This document shows positions 24,101-34,497 of a stretch of 64,000 bases of DNA, piece after piece. A program made the translations under genes and the position numbers. The stretch is from Tulasnella sp. 424 (taxonomy: Eukaryota > Basidiomycota > Agaricomycetes > Cantharellales > Tulasnellaceae). Within the stretch, counting starts at the first letter, position 1. Every line of letters begins with the position of its first letter. Below the pieces are notes generated by a model. It was given only the letters and a program-made list of their open reading frames with translations, did not search any database and had not been told where the DNA came from. The stretch is taken from positions 28,312-92,311 of the forward strand of contig WSUB01000159.1 in assembly GCA_019633425.1 (NCBI GenBank). Reading direction: 5' to 3'.

Positions 24101-25223
24101 AATTCGTCCCGACATCGACGACAGCCGATACAAAGCCGACACCTTGTGGGAGCTTGCTGCAGGGCATCGGGTTCGGAACGAGTACAGCGAGGCCACCGCC
24201 CTCTACTCTGAGGTCCTGCAAATGCGTACCGATATCGGCGACAGAATAGGCCAAGCCTCCGCTCTGTCACGTCTCGCTCAAGTGCATCAGCTTCAAAGCG
24301 AGTACAGCGAGGCTATCAAGTTCTCCTCCAAGGCCCTGAAAACTTGTACCGACATCGGTGACAGGGAAGGCAGAGCCGACGCTCTATGGAGCCTTGCTGA
24401 GGTGCATCGACTTCGAAACGAGTATAGCGAAGCCATCGCGCTCTACTCCGAGGTCCTGCAAATTCGTACCGATGTCAGCGACAGAACAGGCCAAGCCTCC
24501 GCTCTGTCACGTCTCGCTCGGGTGTATCAGCTTCAAAACGAGTACGGCGAGGCCATCAAGCTCTACTCCAAGGCCTTGAAATTTCGTCCCGACATCGACG
24601 ACAGTCGATACAAAGCCGACAGCCTGTGGGAGCTCGCTGCAGTGCATCGGGGTCGAAACGAATACAGCGAGGCCATCGCGCTCTACTCCGAGGCCCTGCA
24701 AATCCGTACCGACATCGGTTACAGGGAAGGCAGAGCCGACGCTCTATGGAGTCTCGCCGAGGGGCATCAGGTTCGAAATGAGTCCAGCGAGCCTGAGGCA
24801 ATCGCGCCTTACTCCGAGGCCCTCAATATCCGTACCAACGTCCGCAACGGGAAAGGCAGAGCCAACGCTCTATGGGGTCTCGCCGAGGTGCATCGCGTTC
24901 GAAACGAGTATAGCGAGGCCATCGCGCTCTACTCCGAGGCCCTGCGAATCCATACCGACATCGGTGACAGGGAAGGCATAGCCGACGCTCTATGGGGTCT
25001 CGCAGGGGTGCATCGCCTTCGGAACGAGTACAGCGAGGCCATCGCGCTCTACTCCGAGGTTCTGCAAATCCGCACAAAGATCGGTGACAGAAAAGGCCGA
25101 GCTGACGCTCAGTGGGCTTTCGCTGACACACACCGTGCTCGACACGAATACAGCGAAGCCGTTACTCTTTTCTCCCGGGTCCCTCAACAAGTCCGTACGG
25201 ACATCAGCGACAGACACGGCTGA
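21195..25223 (+). CDS. Protein kinase-like domain fused to a long TPR array
   Basis: Best model: exons 21195-21284, from 21341, about 21691-21751, 21806-21988, 22040-22114, 22172-22435, 22495-22701 and 22755-25223. Kinase landmarks: VAVKK (ATP-binding lysine), RETEFLVELSHPNIVKLKGF (helix C glutamate), HGDLKS as catalytic loop (HGDLK in place of HRDLK, common in mushroom kinases), ITDFGSARH, an APE equivalent (WAAPELL) and DIWALGWIAYE. The glycine loop and the exons around 21.5-21.69 kb are uncertain. The last exon encodes about 20 TPRs of 40 residues (pattern ALWGLAEVHRLRNEYSEAIA). The kinase-TPR junction (AISDM/PMLVPKK) relies on a GTGGGT donor at 22702, so two adjacent genes remain possible. 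The stop at 25221-25223 looks recent, because the TPR pattern continues in frame to about 25350. Probable role: signalling scaffold, by analogy with the large agaricomycete kinase-TPR families. Confidence 0.65.
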
Positions 25224-25290
25224 GCCTTCGCTCTGTGGGGTCTCACCGATATGCATCGGCTTCTAGACAAGCACAGCGAGGCCATTACAC
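22917..25290 (+). repeat. Array of about 20 TPR units of 120 bp, with higher-order duplication
   Basis: Unit length is exactly 120 nt except one unit near 24790 with two extra codons. Two unit types alternate in the first half (a DIGDREGRADALWGL type and a DRTGQASALSRL type), and a third type (DIDDSRYKADALWEL) appears from about 23870. Near-identical blocks recur 720 bp apart (23521-23780 with 24241-24500) and 240 bp apart (23881-24060 with 24121-24300). This shows recent unequal exchange or gene conversion. Confidence 0.92.
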
Positions 25291-26121
25291 AATACTCCGA
25301 GGCCCTCGAGAGTGAACAAGATCTTATGCTGGCCTACCATCCCACTTGATGATATCGAAACAATGTACATATTTCTAGTGCTATATATTCTGTGGGTCAA
25401 TTTCGGCTAATTCTAAAGGGCGAACCCCTGGAGGTGGTCGCGATTTGAGGTGGGTATTCTCAAATGCCGTAAAGCCCGTAATCTCTACTAGTTAACGTAC
25501 CGCCCATTCTCGGTATTCCCGCGCCGTCCCTCGAATAGTTTAGACCAACTGACACAATTTGTGTACGAGGTCCGACATCAATTGACCGAGAACCCTGCCC
25601 GGATATTGTCGGTGCATAGCGTTTCAGTGAGCCATTCGATTTGGACAAGATGCGGAAGCCCATGACCACCATTACCGAAGCTCACATGGCAGATGCTGTT
25701 TGCTACGGACAAGAGCGGCGCAACGCGCGCGCGCTGCTCAGAAGGCTACCGCTGTGTTACTACCGCTGAAGTCGTGGAAGGGTTGGATATGGAGCAGGAT
25801 TAGCGGTCGCTAGGGACTTGTTCAACATCTCTCATCCTATCCGGATTAGAACATACTTTCTCTTATTTCTTTATTATTCTTGCGCTATGTAAATGAGAAT
25901 AACACCCTCTCGACGAGACTATTTTTGCGTCCATCCGAGCAACGGCCATGGGTGGATTGCAATTACTGCCCACTTCATACAACTTGTTATGAGACTATAG
26001 TACCCTGTCACGTACTCTATACCCTAGTGTTAACTCTATCGAGTATGGGATAGGCGGCCTAAATTGGTTGGTAGCACCCTGTATGTGGGGGAAGACTACG
26101 GGACAATGCGCGCTACGGACG
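25291..26121. other. Gene-free spacer
   Basis: Begins with the degenerating end of the TPR reading frame (to about 25350). A CGCG-rich patch lies near 25715-25730. No further coding signal recognised. Confidence 0.45.
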
Positions 26122-26481
26122 CTACGGAAGACTGCCCACGCTGGATTTTCTTTCCTGATGCGCCTGACGTGGACTTTCCAGGACTCCGACCAAACTTTCC
26201 CACAGGCCACCCCAGATAAGCCTGTCCAACGTGATGGCGGTATCGTGGCTGCCATGTCCGCAGCAGTAGCCGATGTCGTGTTCGCAGCAGTCGCCGTTGT
26301 CGTGTTCGCAGCAGTCGTCGTTGTCACTCTTATATCCGTAGAGTGGTGCACCTGGTTTGCCGTTTCCCGCCTGTTGGAGAGAAGCCAGCAACGACCAGAG
26401 AACCATGGTCTGCTCGGCGGACATCAGTGGCCTCAGTGCCAGCCAGTCTTCATGCTTCCAATCAAGTCGAAAAGCAGTCAC
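26122..26481 (-). CDS. Hypothetical small protein with a Cys-Cys-Glu-His repeat
   Basis: A 119-residue open frame with no recognised family. Its distinctive part is a run of octapeptides (DDCCEHDN, GDCCEHDI, GYCCGHGS) made by a 24-base tandem repeat at about 26265-26335. CCEH repeats could bind metal. The opposite strand is also open here (26068-26514), where the repeat reads as Val/Ala-rich, so coding status and strand are both uncertain. Confidence 0.25.
   Translation of the reverse strand: MTAFRLDWKHEDWLALRPLMSAEQTMVLWSLLASLQQAGNGKPGAPLYGYKSDNDDCCEHDNGDCCEHDIGYCCGHGSHDTAITLDRLIWGGLWESLVGVLESPRQAHQERKSSVGSLP
26265..26335. repeat. 24-bp tandem repeat, about three copies
   Basis: Units of the form CAGTCGCCGTTGTCGTGTTC plus GCAG follow one another with few changes. 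Being a multiple of three, the array keeps reading frames open on both strands. Confidence 0.8.
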
Positions 26482-26799
26482 AAAATCACTCTGCTCGTGC
26501 GGTCGTTAGCTTGACGCCGCACAAGATGCTCGACCTCATAAGGCGTCTTGAGGAGCAGCGTGACGGATGCCAAAAGACCCAGAGCCTCCTGGCCCAGGAC
26601 CAAGATCATATCAAAGACATAAATTGAAAATAGCAGGGCTCCGTATAGAAGCAAATGAATGAGAAATTAAAATCCCAAAGGCTTTCCTTGGGTGACAGAT
26701 TAGCTGTACCCTGTCCTCGACATGGGTCTCGCTGTCGTGAAGATCCACCCTAGACACATCAATGCCATTGTATCCCACCTCTCAAGTCATCGGGTTCCT
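26482..26799. other. Spacer without recognised gene
   Basis: Nothing identifiable; short frames only. Confidence 0.4.
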
Positions 26800-27289
26800 C
26801 CGACTATGTTCGAAGGATGAGCTCGTAAACGAGGAAACAGGCCAACTCCGGGCTCAGTCGTGCCATCTTTGGGCGTGCGTTTTCCATGAGGACAATGTTG
26901 CCGTGTTCAAGCTTGTACCTGCGGCCGCTGTACCACGTTTTGATTGAAGGGAGAGATAATTCGAAGGCTGCGTAGCGGTCAGGCCCGGGATTGAAAGGCA
27001 TAGTTTGATACAATATGCCAAGTCCGGGGCAATCTTGTATATGCCGAGGCCACGAGAACGTCCACAATCGCAAGGATATTGGATACACAACGGGACAAAC
27101 GACTTATAACAAACAGAAGACAATTTGATTAGAAAAGCAAAGTATTCGTGACCTACCTGGGCCGCCAATCGTAGCAGCCTGGCTACACGGATCCCTTCCG
27201 CGCTAGCCAAGCTAGTTTGAACAGAAGGAAACTTTTCTCCTAGGAGAAGAATTCCGGCAGCTTCGCCCAGAGGTACTCGCGATATCCCA
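26800..27289 (-). pseudogene. Decayed membrane-protein remnant (possible DUF6534 type)
   Basis: Second and longer copy of the sequence at 16.33-16.61 kb. On the minus strand, pieces in shifting frames read ARLLRLAAQ, ILAIVDVLVASAYTRL, MPFNPGPDRYAAFELSLPSI and SLNTATLSSWKTHAQRW. Their order (a hydrophobic helix, then an MP..F..AF..PL block, then a final NT.LSSLNAR-like block) is reminiscent of the second half of fungal DUF6534 proteins. No single frame is open through it. It abuts the stop of the BTB gene on the same strand, so it might also be misread 3' sequence of that gene. Confidence 0.35.
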
Positions 27290-28337
27290 TCAAAACCTCC
27301 TTCCGTCCTCAAGGCATATTTGGCACCTGTTCTCGGGGTACGTAGCATCCGCCTTGATCTTCATCCAAGCAATGGAGTCGGTGTACGGCCTCGCGATTGA
27401 GTCGATGAGAATGTCGGATATAAACTTCTCCAAGCCTCCAGGTAAGGGCTGAGAACATCCAGCGTGGTCGAGTTTGGATGGAATGTCGTATTGAAAGAGT
27501 CCAAGGCGCAATGCGAGGTTGTGTGCGGTTTGGTAAATCTCCGACTTTATTGCATTCGCCCCGCGCCATAGGATGAGGAGATCCTCAGTCGTCAGTAACG
27601 ATCGACGGACAATTATGCCCCCGTTCTCCGTGTATATGCTTTCAAATTCGTCCTCGAGGTCCATTGTATCATCGACTGTATAGTCGGCCCGTGATAGGTC
27701 GTAGAATGCTACTGGCACGAGGGACTTGATCTCCGGCACTCGTCGAGCGAGGGCGATAATGCCAGCAGGCTCAACAACTACCTGCTCCACCCAGGGGAAC
27801 CCACCTGCCTGTTTAAGCGGGTCAATCTTTGCATTACGCATGTCCCATTCCCGAAGGGTGTTGGGGCAGTCCGTCTGGATCCTAACGATGCAGGACCGCA
27901 GAAGCTTGTCCATTTGGTATTTGCGGACTACGGGTAGAGCCAAAGCGAGATCGTCGAAGACGGACTGAGCGGAGGAGGATTGGAGGATTTTCCTGAGAAA
28001 TCAAGTTGGTATAGAACCGCCGTTACTGTAATGTCAGCATTTAATTCTGATAGGAGAGAACTCACTCGGGATGATAAATCAATGTCAGCGCGGCTATCAA
28101 TTCGGTGGCATCGTCCAGCATATCAACAACGGGAATTTGGTCATCACTGCTGCCGTCCTTTGTGGGAGGTTGTGGGATGTCCATCATGCCATCGAAGACC
28201 TCGGATTGCATGCGTAAGATTGACTTGTGGACCCGGAAGGATATGTGATCTGGAGATGTGGAAGGGGGTTGAGGATCGATTAAGGCTCGTAAGACGATGT
28301 TACCGTCTTCAAAGTTGAATTCTGGATGGTATGGCAT
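27290..28337 (-). CDS. BTB/POZ domain protein
   Basis: Two exons (28337-28066 and 27992-27290) close in frame to 324 residues. The BTB core is in exon 1: a DGNIVLRALID start, FRVHKSILRMQSEVFDGMM (the family HKS.L...S.VF motif) and IPVVDMLDDATELIAALTLI. It continues into exon 2 with ILQSSSAQSVFDDLALALPV. The remainder is a helical region common to agaricomycete BTB proteins, and the C-terminus carries a CQIC pair. Such proteins typically act as adaptors, for example in Cullin-3 ubiquitin ligases; the specific role is unknown. I preferred the MPYHPEF start over an upstream methionine at 28403 because the BTB fold begins right after it. Confidence 0.82.
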
Positions 28338-28864
28338 GGATGCAAGTGTGGTGTGGGTGTCGTAGTCGATGACGATCAGAAGTGCAGTCGGGACCCAAAG
28401 CACTGGATGTTTGCACCAATTTGTTGATTCTATTTAGCAACCCCGAAATTTACCGATGATGTTGTTCAGAAAACATTTGGCAGTGCTGCCAGTGCAATAC
28501 CAGTAATGGCGCCAAAACCACTTCCACGAGACCTGCGGCAATTGCAGACAATTATTCTCGCGGCCCCTGTAGCAGTCGTATCCTCATGTGCGTGAATTCT
28601 TTGCAAAGAGGGCCTGTCCTCGCCGAGACTGACGCTTTCTGAGACGACAGATATCCTCTACAAACGAATGTTCCTTGGGGAGGAACAAAGGAAGCTTGCA
28701 CCTCCTGACGAATCCAACAAAAGGCTTGCGGACACCTTTGTTGCCCGGCCAGAGGGAAGACCATGACGGGAGTTTGTCGAGAGATCATTCATTTTTAGTG
28801 CAATGCAAGGAGTGATCTATTGGGCAAATGACAGCATCCGAAACAAAAATAGGATAGGGGAGGA
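28338..28864. other. Spacer upstream of the BTB gene
   Basis: About 530 bases between the 3' end of MIC10 and the start of the BTB gene; no gene seen. Confidence 0.45.
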
Positions 28865-29385
28865 TTACTGCGCTTGTGGGAGTGTGTCGGGATGGACGAT
28901 TCTTGTACCGGGCACTCGGGCGGGATTGAACTGCCTGTCGCAGTCGTTGATCGCGAAACCCGCACCGAAACCTAATAAGAAGGCGAGGGTGATGAGTCGA
29001 AGAAAAATATTGCAGCAGCAGGCTTTTTGGCTGACCAGTAGATAGCATGATGGGCCACTGCCGGCCTGGTGAAATTGGTGTGTGAGTACGGTACTGCCTC
29101 ATGTCGGGCGCCTCCAGGAAGACAGAACGCACGTTTGAAAAGCAAGACAGAGGCGACAACGCCGACGCTGAAGCCAATGCCGCTGGAGAGTGGGGCAAGT
29201 CAGCTATCATCCCAAGAACAATGCAAGCCTTACTCACACTTTGACGATGGTGTCCGCGAAACACCGATCGAACTGGCACAAGAGACCGTCAGCTCTGGAC
29301 CTGCAACGATAAAGCGAAATAAAACAAAGCACACCTGTTTGCCAACGACGTTTTCGCTGCCTACGCGAGATGTTGATGAAGACAT
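28865..29385 (-). CDS. MIC10: MICOS complex subunit MIC10
   Basis: Small hairpin protein of the mitochondrial inner membrane that oligomerises to bend cristae junctions. Five tiny exons (29385-29335, 29272-29238, 29182-29133, 29065-29036, 28971-28865) close exactly to 90 residues, the family length. The product reads FDRCFADTIVKV, then GIGFSVGVVASVLLFKRRQW (first helix with a GxGxxxG-type motif), then STGFGAGFAINDCDRQF (second helix with the diagnostic GFGAG and DC). The aromatic-DRC block normally reads WDRC; here F replaces W. No cleavable presequence is expected for MIC10. It is divergent with the PLC gene, and MIC12 lies 5 kb away. Confidence 0.93.
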
Positions 29386-29956
29386 TGGGGAAGGATGGTG
29401 CAGACTGGATCGGAATATCGAGCGTGGGTAACGTCGAAGTTTGGTTGCATCGTAGGCCTTTCCCGTCCCTCAGTGCCGTCGGTTCCGGTCAAGATTAGCA
29501 TCCAATGAAGTCTTGGCGCGTTTTCCCCCTCCCTTGATCAAAATCTGTGCGCGTTGGCTTTCGTCCTCGTCTCCCAACCACGGCAGCAGTTTTCGCTTTC
29601 GATCCTTGCACAGTGTGACGGCCTGGAAGACATCCTTTAGGAGGCTTTGTGGCTGCCCTGGCATCGCATCGCCATTCGCGGCACAGCGCTCGCCCCAGGA
29701 CCCAGTGAGTCTTCGAAAAATCTACAGAAGAATTCCACGTCCTCGGCGATTCCCTGACCTCTGCATTCATATATAAGACTTTACACGCACCTGCCGGGCT
29801 TGCCGCCTTTTCCCCGTCCTCCCGACCTCAGCGTTACCAGCATCGCAACCACCTTCCGCTTTGTACACTTGACTGTGCTACTCTCCACCACACTCCTACT
29901 CCTCCTCTCCACCAGCTCCAATCACCTCAAAGCGAACTACTATTCTTTTTGCTATC
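29386..29956. promoter_or_regulatory. Shared upstream region, MIC10 (-) / PLC (+)
   Basis: 571 bases between two divergent starts. Pyrimidine-rich stretches precede the PLC start (about 29860-29920), as is common at fungal promoters. No TATA box stands out. Confidence 0.4.
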
Positions 29957-32900
29957 ATGTCCAGTAAACAAACTCCAATTATGACGAGCTCGAGGATACC
30001 TCAAGCCGAAACACTCGCCGAACAAGAGCACGTGCTGGAGTTGGCCACATCGCCGTCTGAAGGCTTAGCCCCGGTGCTGCCGCTCTCAATGCCGACCTCC
30101 GACTCTAATCAATCGATATCATCTGGAGGCTTTCTAAAACGAGCAACATCCGTCGTCAAACCATCAGGTGCTGCCCATCGCGCTCTCAGACTAAACAGAG
30201 CATCGACCGCCCAGTCAACGTCGACAGAACGAGAAAATCTAGGAGTAACTCTCAAAGCCTACGTTCGATCAACAAGGGCCTCCCTGGCAGCCCTTGGTAG
30301 TCCTTCTTCATCTTCCAAAGACCTACGCCCTCAACGCGCAAGCTCCGAGTCAAGACCACGGCCAACAACACCCCTCACCATTGGAGTCCCCCTTCGTCCT
30401 CACGCCACTCACCACTCGGCCTCGTTGCCCACACCACGCAGTGCCCCACCAACATCTGTTCGTGTAACGCGTCCGTACGGAAACAGTTCAACCACTTTGC
30501 CCGAAGAAACTGCCGCGATGGATCTGAACGACCTTGATCCAATGGCCCCTTCATCTCAAGGCATTCTTCCTCTTCCGGAAGGGCCGGAAGAGGAACAACT
30601 CGAGCTTCTTGCCGAAATCAAAGTCCCAGCTCTCCTCCAACAAGGAACTATCATGAAGAAGCTCTCCGCCAAAAAGGGAATCACAACTCGGACATTCAGC
30701 CTGGACGCAGAGCAAGGCCAGATATTGTGGAGTTCAAACAAAGGAGGAATAAGTATGTGCTCCTACACCTATCATAAACGAGCTTGTCTAAACCTGACCC
30801 GCCTGCTAGTCAATATTGAGAACATCCGGGACATGCGTACCGGCGCCGACGCTCGAAACTATCGAGAACAGTTCAAAGTCTCCGAAGAAGAGGAAGCCCG
30901 ATGGATAACAATCGTCTACACATTCGATGGCAAATTCAAGACTTTGCACGTTGTGGCTCCGTCGATTCAAATATACAGGATGTGGGTCTCCACCCTCCGC
31001 ACTCTCTACGCACTCCGCCGTGAGTTAATGAGCGGGCTCGGGAACCTGGAGAGGAAAGAATTGGTGTGGCAAAGGCAATATTGGAAGGCTGCGGATTCTA
31101 GTGGGGACTCGAAGCTCAGCTTTGATGAGGTGCAGAAAATGTGCCATCGCCTCAGCATCTTTCCATCGAAGACAGATCTGAAGAAGCAGTTCGAGGTGCG
31201 TTGCCCAGTCTACTTGACAAATGGATTTCTTATCACTTGTCTGCCCATCAATGACAGGCGGCCGACTCCGACAAAGACGGCTTGCTGGACTTTACGGATT
31301 TCCAGAAATTCGTCAAGGCGCTCAAGTCTCGTCCCGATATCGAGAGGCTCTTCCAACAGTATGCTCCCTCTGGGACAATGGAATATGTCGCTTTTGAGAA
31401 CTTCATGCAAAAGACGCAGATGGTAGCGAACATTATCATACGTCACATGGACGCTTTAATACTGAGTAGTTTTCTCTACCTTAGTCTGATGCATCAGCCG
31501 AAGAACTCGACAAGATATTCAAGAAATATGCAAAGCCTACGACTTCGGAAACAAGCTCATCTACGGCCCCGTCGACCACACCCGCTCCCGCGAGTGGAAC
31601 CGTTGAGCAAAAATTGGAAGGGTTGACCATCTCAAGCTCAGCTGCAGCACCTGCAGCACCCGCCCCAGCGACGTCACCAACACCTGAATCCACGCAGCCC
31701 CCTATTCTGACGCTAGCCGGTTTCACTTCATTCCTTATGTCTTCGGATAATATGCCATTCACAGAGAAGCAAGGGAAGATTTGGCAAGATATGACCCGAC
31801 CAATGAGCGAGTACTACATATCTTCGTCGCACAATACGTATCTCGTAGGAAATCAGCTTGTGGGCGACAGTACAGCTGAAGGATACATCCGAGCCCTGCT
31901 GCAAGGCTGCCGCAGCGTTGAGCGTAAGTCTTGGCCCATTTCAATCTGGTCCAATGGAGTACAACCTACTAACGACCAAACTTTCACCTTGTTTAGTGGA
32001 CATCTGGGATGGAGATAAAGAGCCCTGTGTGTACCACGGCAAGACTTTGACTAGCAAGGTTTCCGTCCGCGAAATCTCCAGGGCAATTGCAAAATACGCC
32101 TTTGTCGCTTCCCCATACCCTGTCATCATCTCTGCCGAAATCCACTGCAATGTCGAGCAGCAAGATATGGTTGCAGATATCATGCGAGAGGAATTCGGAG
32201 ACGTGCTCGTCACTGGGCCACTTCCAGGACGGGAGCATGAACTGGAACAAGGGGTTAGGGATCTTCCAAGCCCAGAGGAGCTGAGAGGAAAGATTTTACT
32301 CAAGGTGCCGAACCATCCTTTCTATTCCCGAGTCGTGCGGCCCCGATATTGACTTATTTGATGCGCCAGGCGAAGAAGCTTTTTGTTGCGGATGGCGTCC
32401 CAATCGAGGCCAAGCCTATTACGGTCGATGCAGATTCATCCACCACCGAGACTTCGACTTCTTCAACCTCCGAAAGCGAGGGCGGGCGCGGAACCCGTGG
32501 GTCATTCCCAGTCGTATGAAAGCGCGAGTCATCTAATAACGCCTTCTCTTAGCGATTTCCAAGGCTCGTGGCTTAATGTCTAAAGTAAAGGAAAAAGTGT
32601 CGATACGTCGTAAGCCTCGAGCAAACCCGTCCGACCCTGGAAAAACCAAGATTTCGACTCAATTGGCTGCACTGCTCGTTTATACCGTCGGAGTGAAATG
32701 CCGTGGTATTAACAAGAAAGAGGTTTACGACCCCGTGCATCTGTTCTCACTATCAGAACGGACAGCAAACAAGATTATGAAGCTCAGCATGACGGACTTG
32801 ATCAAACACAATCGAACGCATGTGATTCGGATTTATCCAGCGGGTACAAGGCTGAAGAGCTCGAACTACGAACCTCACCGGTATTGGGCTGCCGGCGCAC

Positions 32901-33743
32901 ATCTTGTTGCGATCAATTGGCAGACTTGTGGTATGTTTGAATATCTACATGAAATGTCCATGATCTGACTATCAACCGCCTCGTAGACTTGGGGTACATG
33001 ATTAATTATGCCATGTTCCAGCGAAATGGTGGCTGCGGTATGGTTCTGAAACCTGAACCGTTAAGGATCAAGGATAAGCAGTCGTTAGGCACTCGAACGC
33101 AGCACTTCCTCGAAGTTACAGTACGGGGCCCTGGACCTGCTTGCTCCCGCTAATAGCTGATATAACTCTTCGTCCCTTAGGTTGTGTCGGCCCAGCAGTT
33201 ACCCCGGCCCAAAGACAGTCGTGGTCGCGAAAAAGTAGACAGCTCTATCGTTGATCCCCTGGTTGAAGTCTCGGTTCACGTCCCAGATTGGACTACGGAA
33301 CCATTCCTTCCAGACACCCCTGGAGCCGCCGTATCTTACTCGCCTGCCACCAATGCCTCGAGGGTTGGAGGAGCCTCCGACGTATCGTCTGCACGAGCAG
33401 TCTCTGCCAAGACAAAGATAATTATGGATAATGGATTCAATCCAGTTTGGGAACAGCCGCTATCCATTCCGTTCGATTTGGTTGGAGGGATGAAGGACCT
33501 CGTTTTCGTGCGATTCGAGGTGCGAGATAAGGGCCAAGATTCTGAAAACCCCATTGGCGTTTATGTTACCAGTCTTGGTAGTCTGAAACTCGGTATGTTG
33601 TTTCGTCCATGTGGACGAGTACCCTCTGGCTGACGAATCTCTCTTGAACACTAGGGTACCGACATCTCCCCCTCCACGACCAGCAAATGTCGCAGTACCT
33701 ATTCTCAACTCTGTTTGTCAAAGTTGAGATTCGTGACGCATGA
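29957..33743 (+). CDS. PLC1: Phosphoinositide-specific phospholipase C (delta-like)
   Basis: Hydrolyses PI(4,5)P2 to IP3 and diacylglycerol at membranes. Ten exons (29957-30752, 30810-31195, 31258-31422, 31485-31923, 31997-32304, 32370-32496, 32553-32930, 32987-33120, 33181-33592, 33655-33743) close in frame to about 1077 residues. Domain order: a Ser-rich N-terminus of about 200 residues; a PH domain from about residue 220; EF-hands (DSSGDSKLSFDEV and DSDKDGLLDFTDF, canonical calcium loops); the PI-PLC X box with SSHNTYLVGNQL, ELDIWDG, YHGKTLTS and SAEIH (both catalytic histidines retained); a Ser/Thr-rich linker with basic KVKEKVSIRRKPR; the Y box (SNYEPHRYWAAGAHLVAINW); and a C2 domain. 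EIH replaces the more usual ENH. The splice after GGRGT uses a GTGGGT donor and is the least certain junction. Confidence 0.93.
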
Positions 33744-33942
33744 TAGTTGAGATGCGTTACTGGGTCCTCTGTAACATCGTTGTCTATGCGCCTGTATACC
33801 CATGAAATCCATAAGAATTTGAAGTGAAATGATTGGCTAGGGACGACTCTTGCCGCGCAGGTAGATCACTCGACGGAATGACGAAGTGGAATGCATATGT
33901 CTAAGCAGAATCAAATGAAGGTGGAAACGGATAAAGAAGCAT

Positions 33943-34384
33943 TCAACTCGAGTTGAGTGCTTTGTTGGCTCTGTCCCACAAGTCCCTCCATGGTATGCTG
34001 AAGTTGCCAGCAGCATGAACGGCGTTCGCAAGTTCCTCGTTCCACTTCTCCTTGACCATCTCTCGGAACGGCGAGTAAACGATGCGGGCCGATGCTGGAG
34101 GCGGAGCGGGTGTTGTCGGGTTGTCCAACTCGATGCTGAGGTTATGAAGTCTAAGACATTTGGATTCACGTAAAAGCTAATGCTCAGAAATCGTATTATA
34201 ATCAGAGAATTGGAGGTCTTACTGGGTTTGTAGTGATTTTGTTCGGTGTTCAAATGTTTGCGAGAAGGAGAAGTAGACCTGCAGAGCCGACGACAGTCAG
34301 AATATTAACTCAAATCAGAAAAAAACTGAGACGTACTGCACCGGCTACCAAGCCTCCAGTTATGGGCCCTAGGAGAAACGACAT
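33943..34384 (-). CDS. MIC12: MICOS complex subunit MIC12
   Basis: Fungal MICOS subunit that links MIC10 and MIC60 modules at crista junctions in the inner membrane. Three exons (34384-34337, 34278-34223, 34150-33943) close to 103 residues. The N-terminus MSFLLGPITGGLVAGAVYFS is the single helix typical of Mic12. EHRTKSLQTQLHNLSIEL follows and corresponds to the family's TEQHR..LH.LS.RL heptads. The C-terminal part has FREMVKEKWNEELANAV and a tryptophan-containing tail (WRDLWDRANKAL). Start and length agree with the family. It lies tail to tail with the PLC gene and 114 bases from the divergent WW-domain gene. Confidence 0.85.
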
Positions 34385-34497
34385 TTTGGGTGTGGTCCGG
34401 CCGCGACGGTGGTGGAAGAAATTGAACGTCAGCCACTTTGTCGTGTGAACCCGAACCGCGTTCCCGTTTCGACTACCACCTCTCTTCACCGACTGCA
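34385..34497. promoter_or_regulatory. Compact bidirectional promoter region, MIC12 / WW gene
   Basis: Only 113 bases separate two divergent start codons, so the promoters must share or overlap elements. No motif is evident. Confidence 0.4.

Noticed and set aside
22785..25256. Several Arg/Cys-rich open frames on both strands of the TPR array
   Set aside because: They repeat with the same 120-bp period as the TPR exon and are shadows of it; the TPR frame alone is continuous for 821 codons.
22917..25290. Regular repeats that might be mistaken for a CRISPR array
   Set aside because: Units are contiguous coding repeats of 120 bp with no unique spacers, in a eukaryote.
28552..28788. Short minus-strand frame downstream of MIC10 as a gene
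   Set aside because: It lacks domain features and lies in the 3' flank of MIC10.
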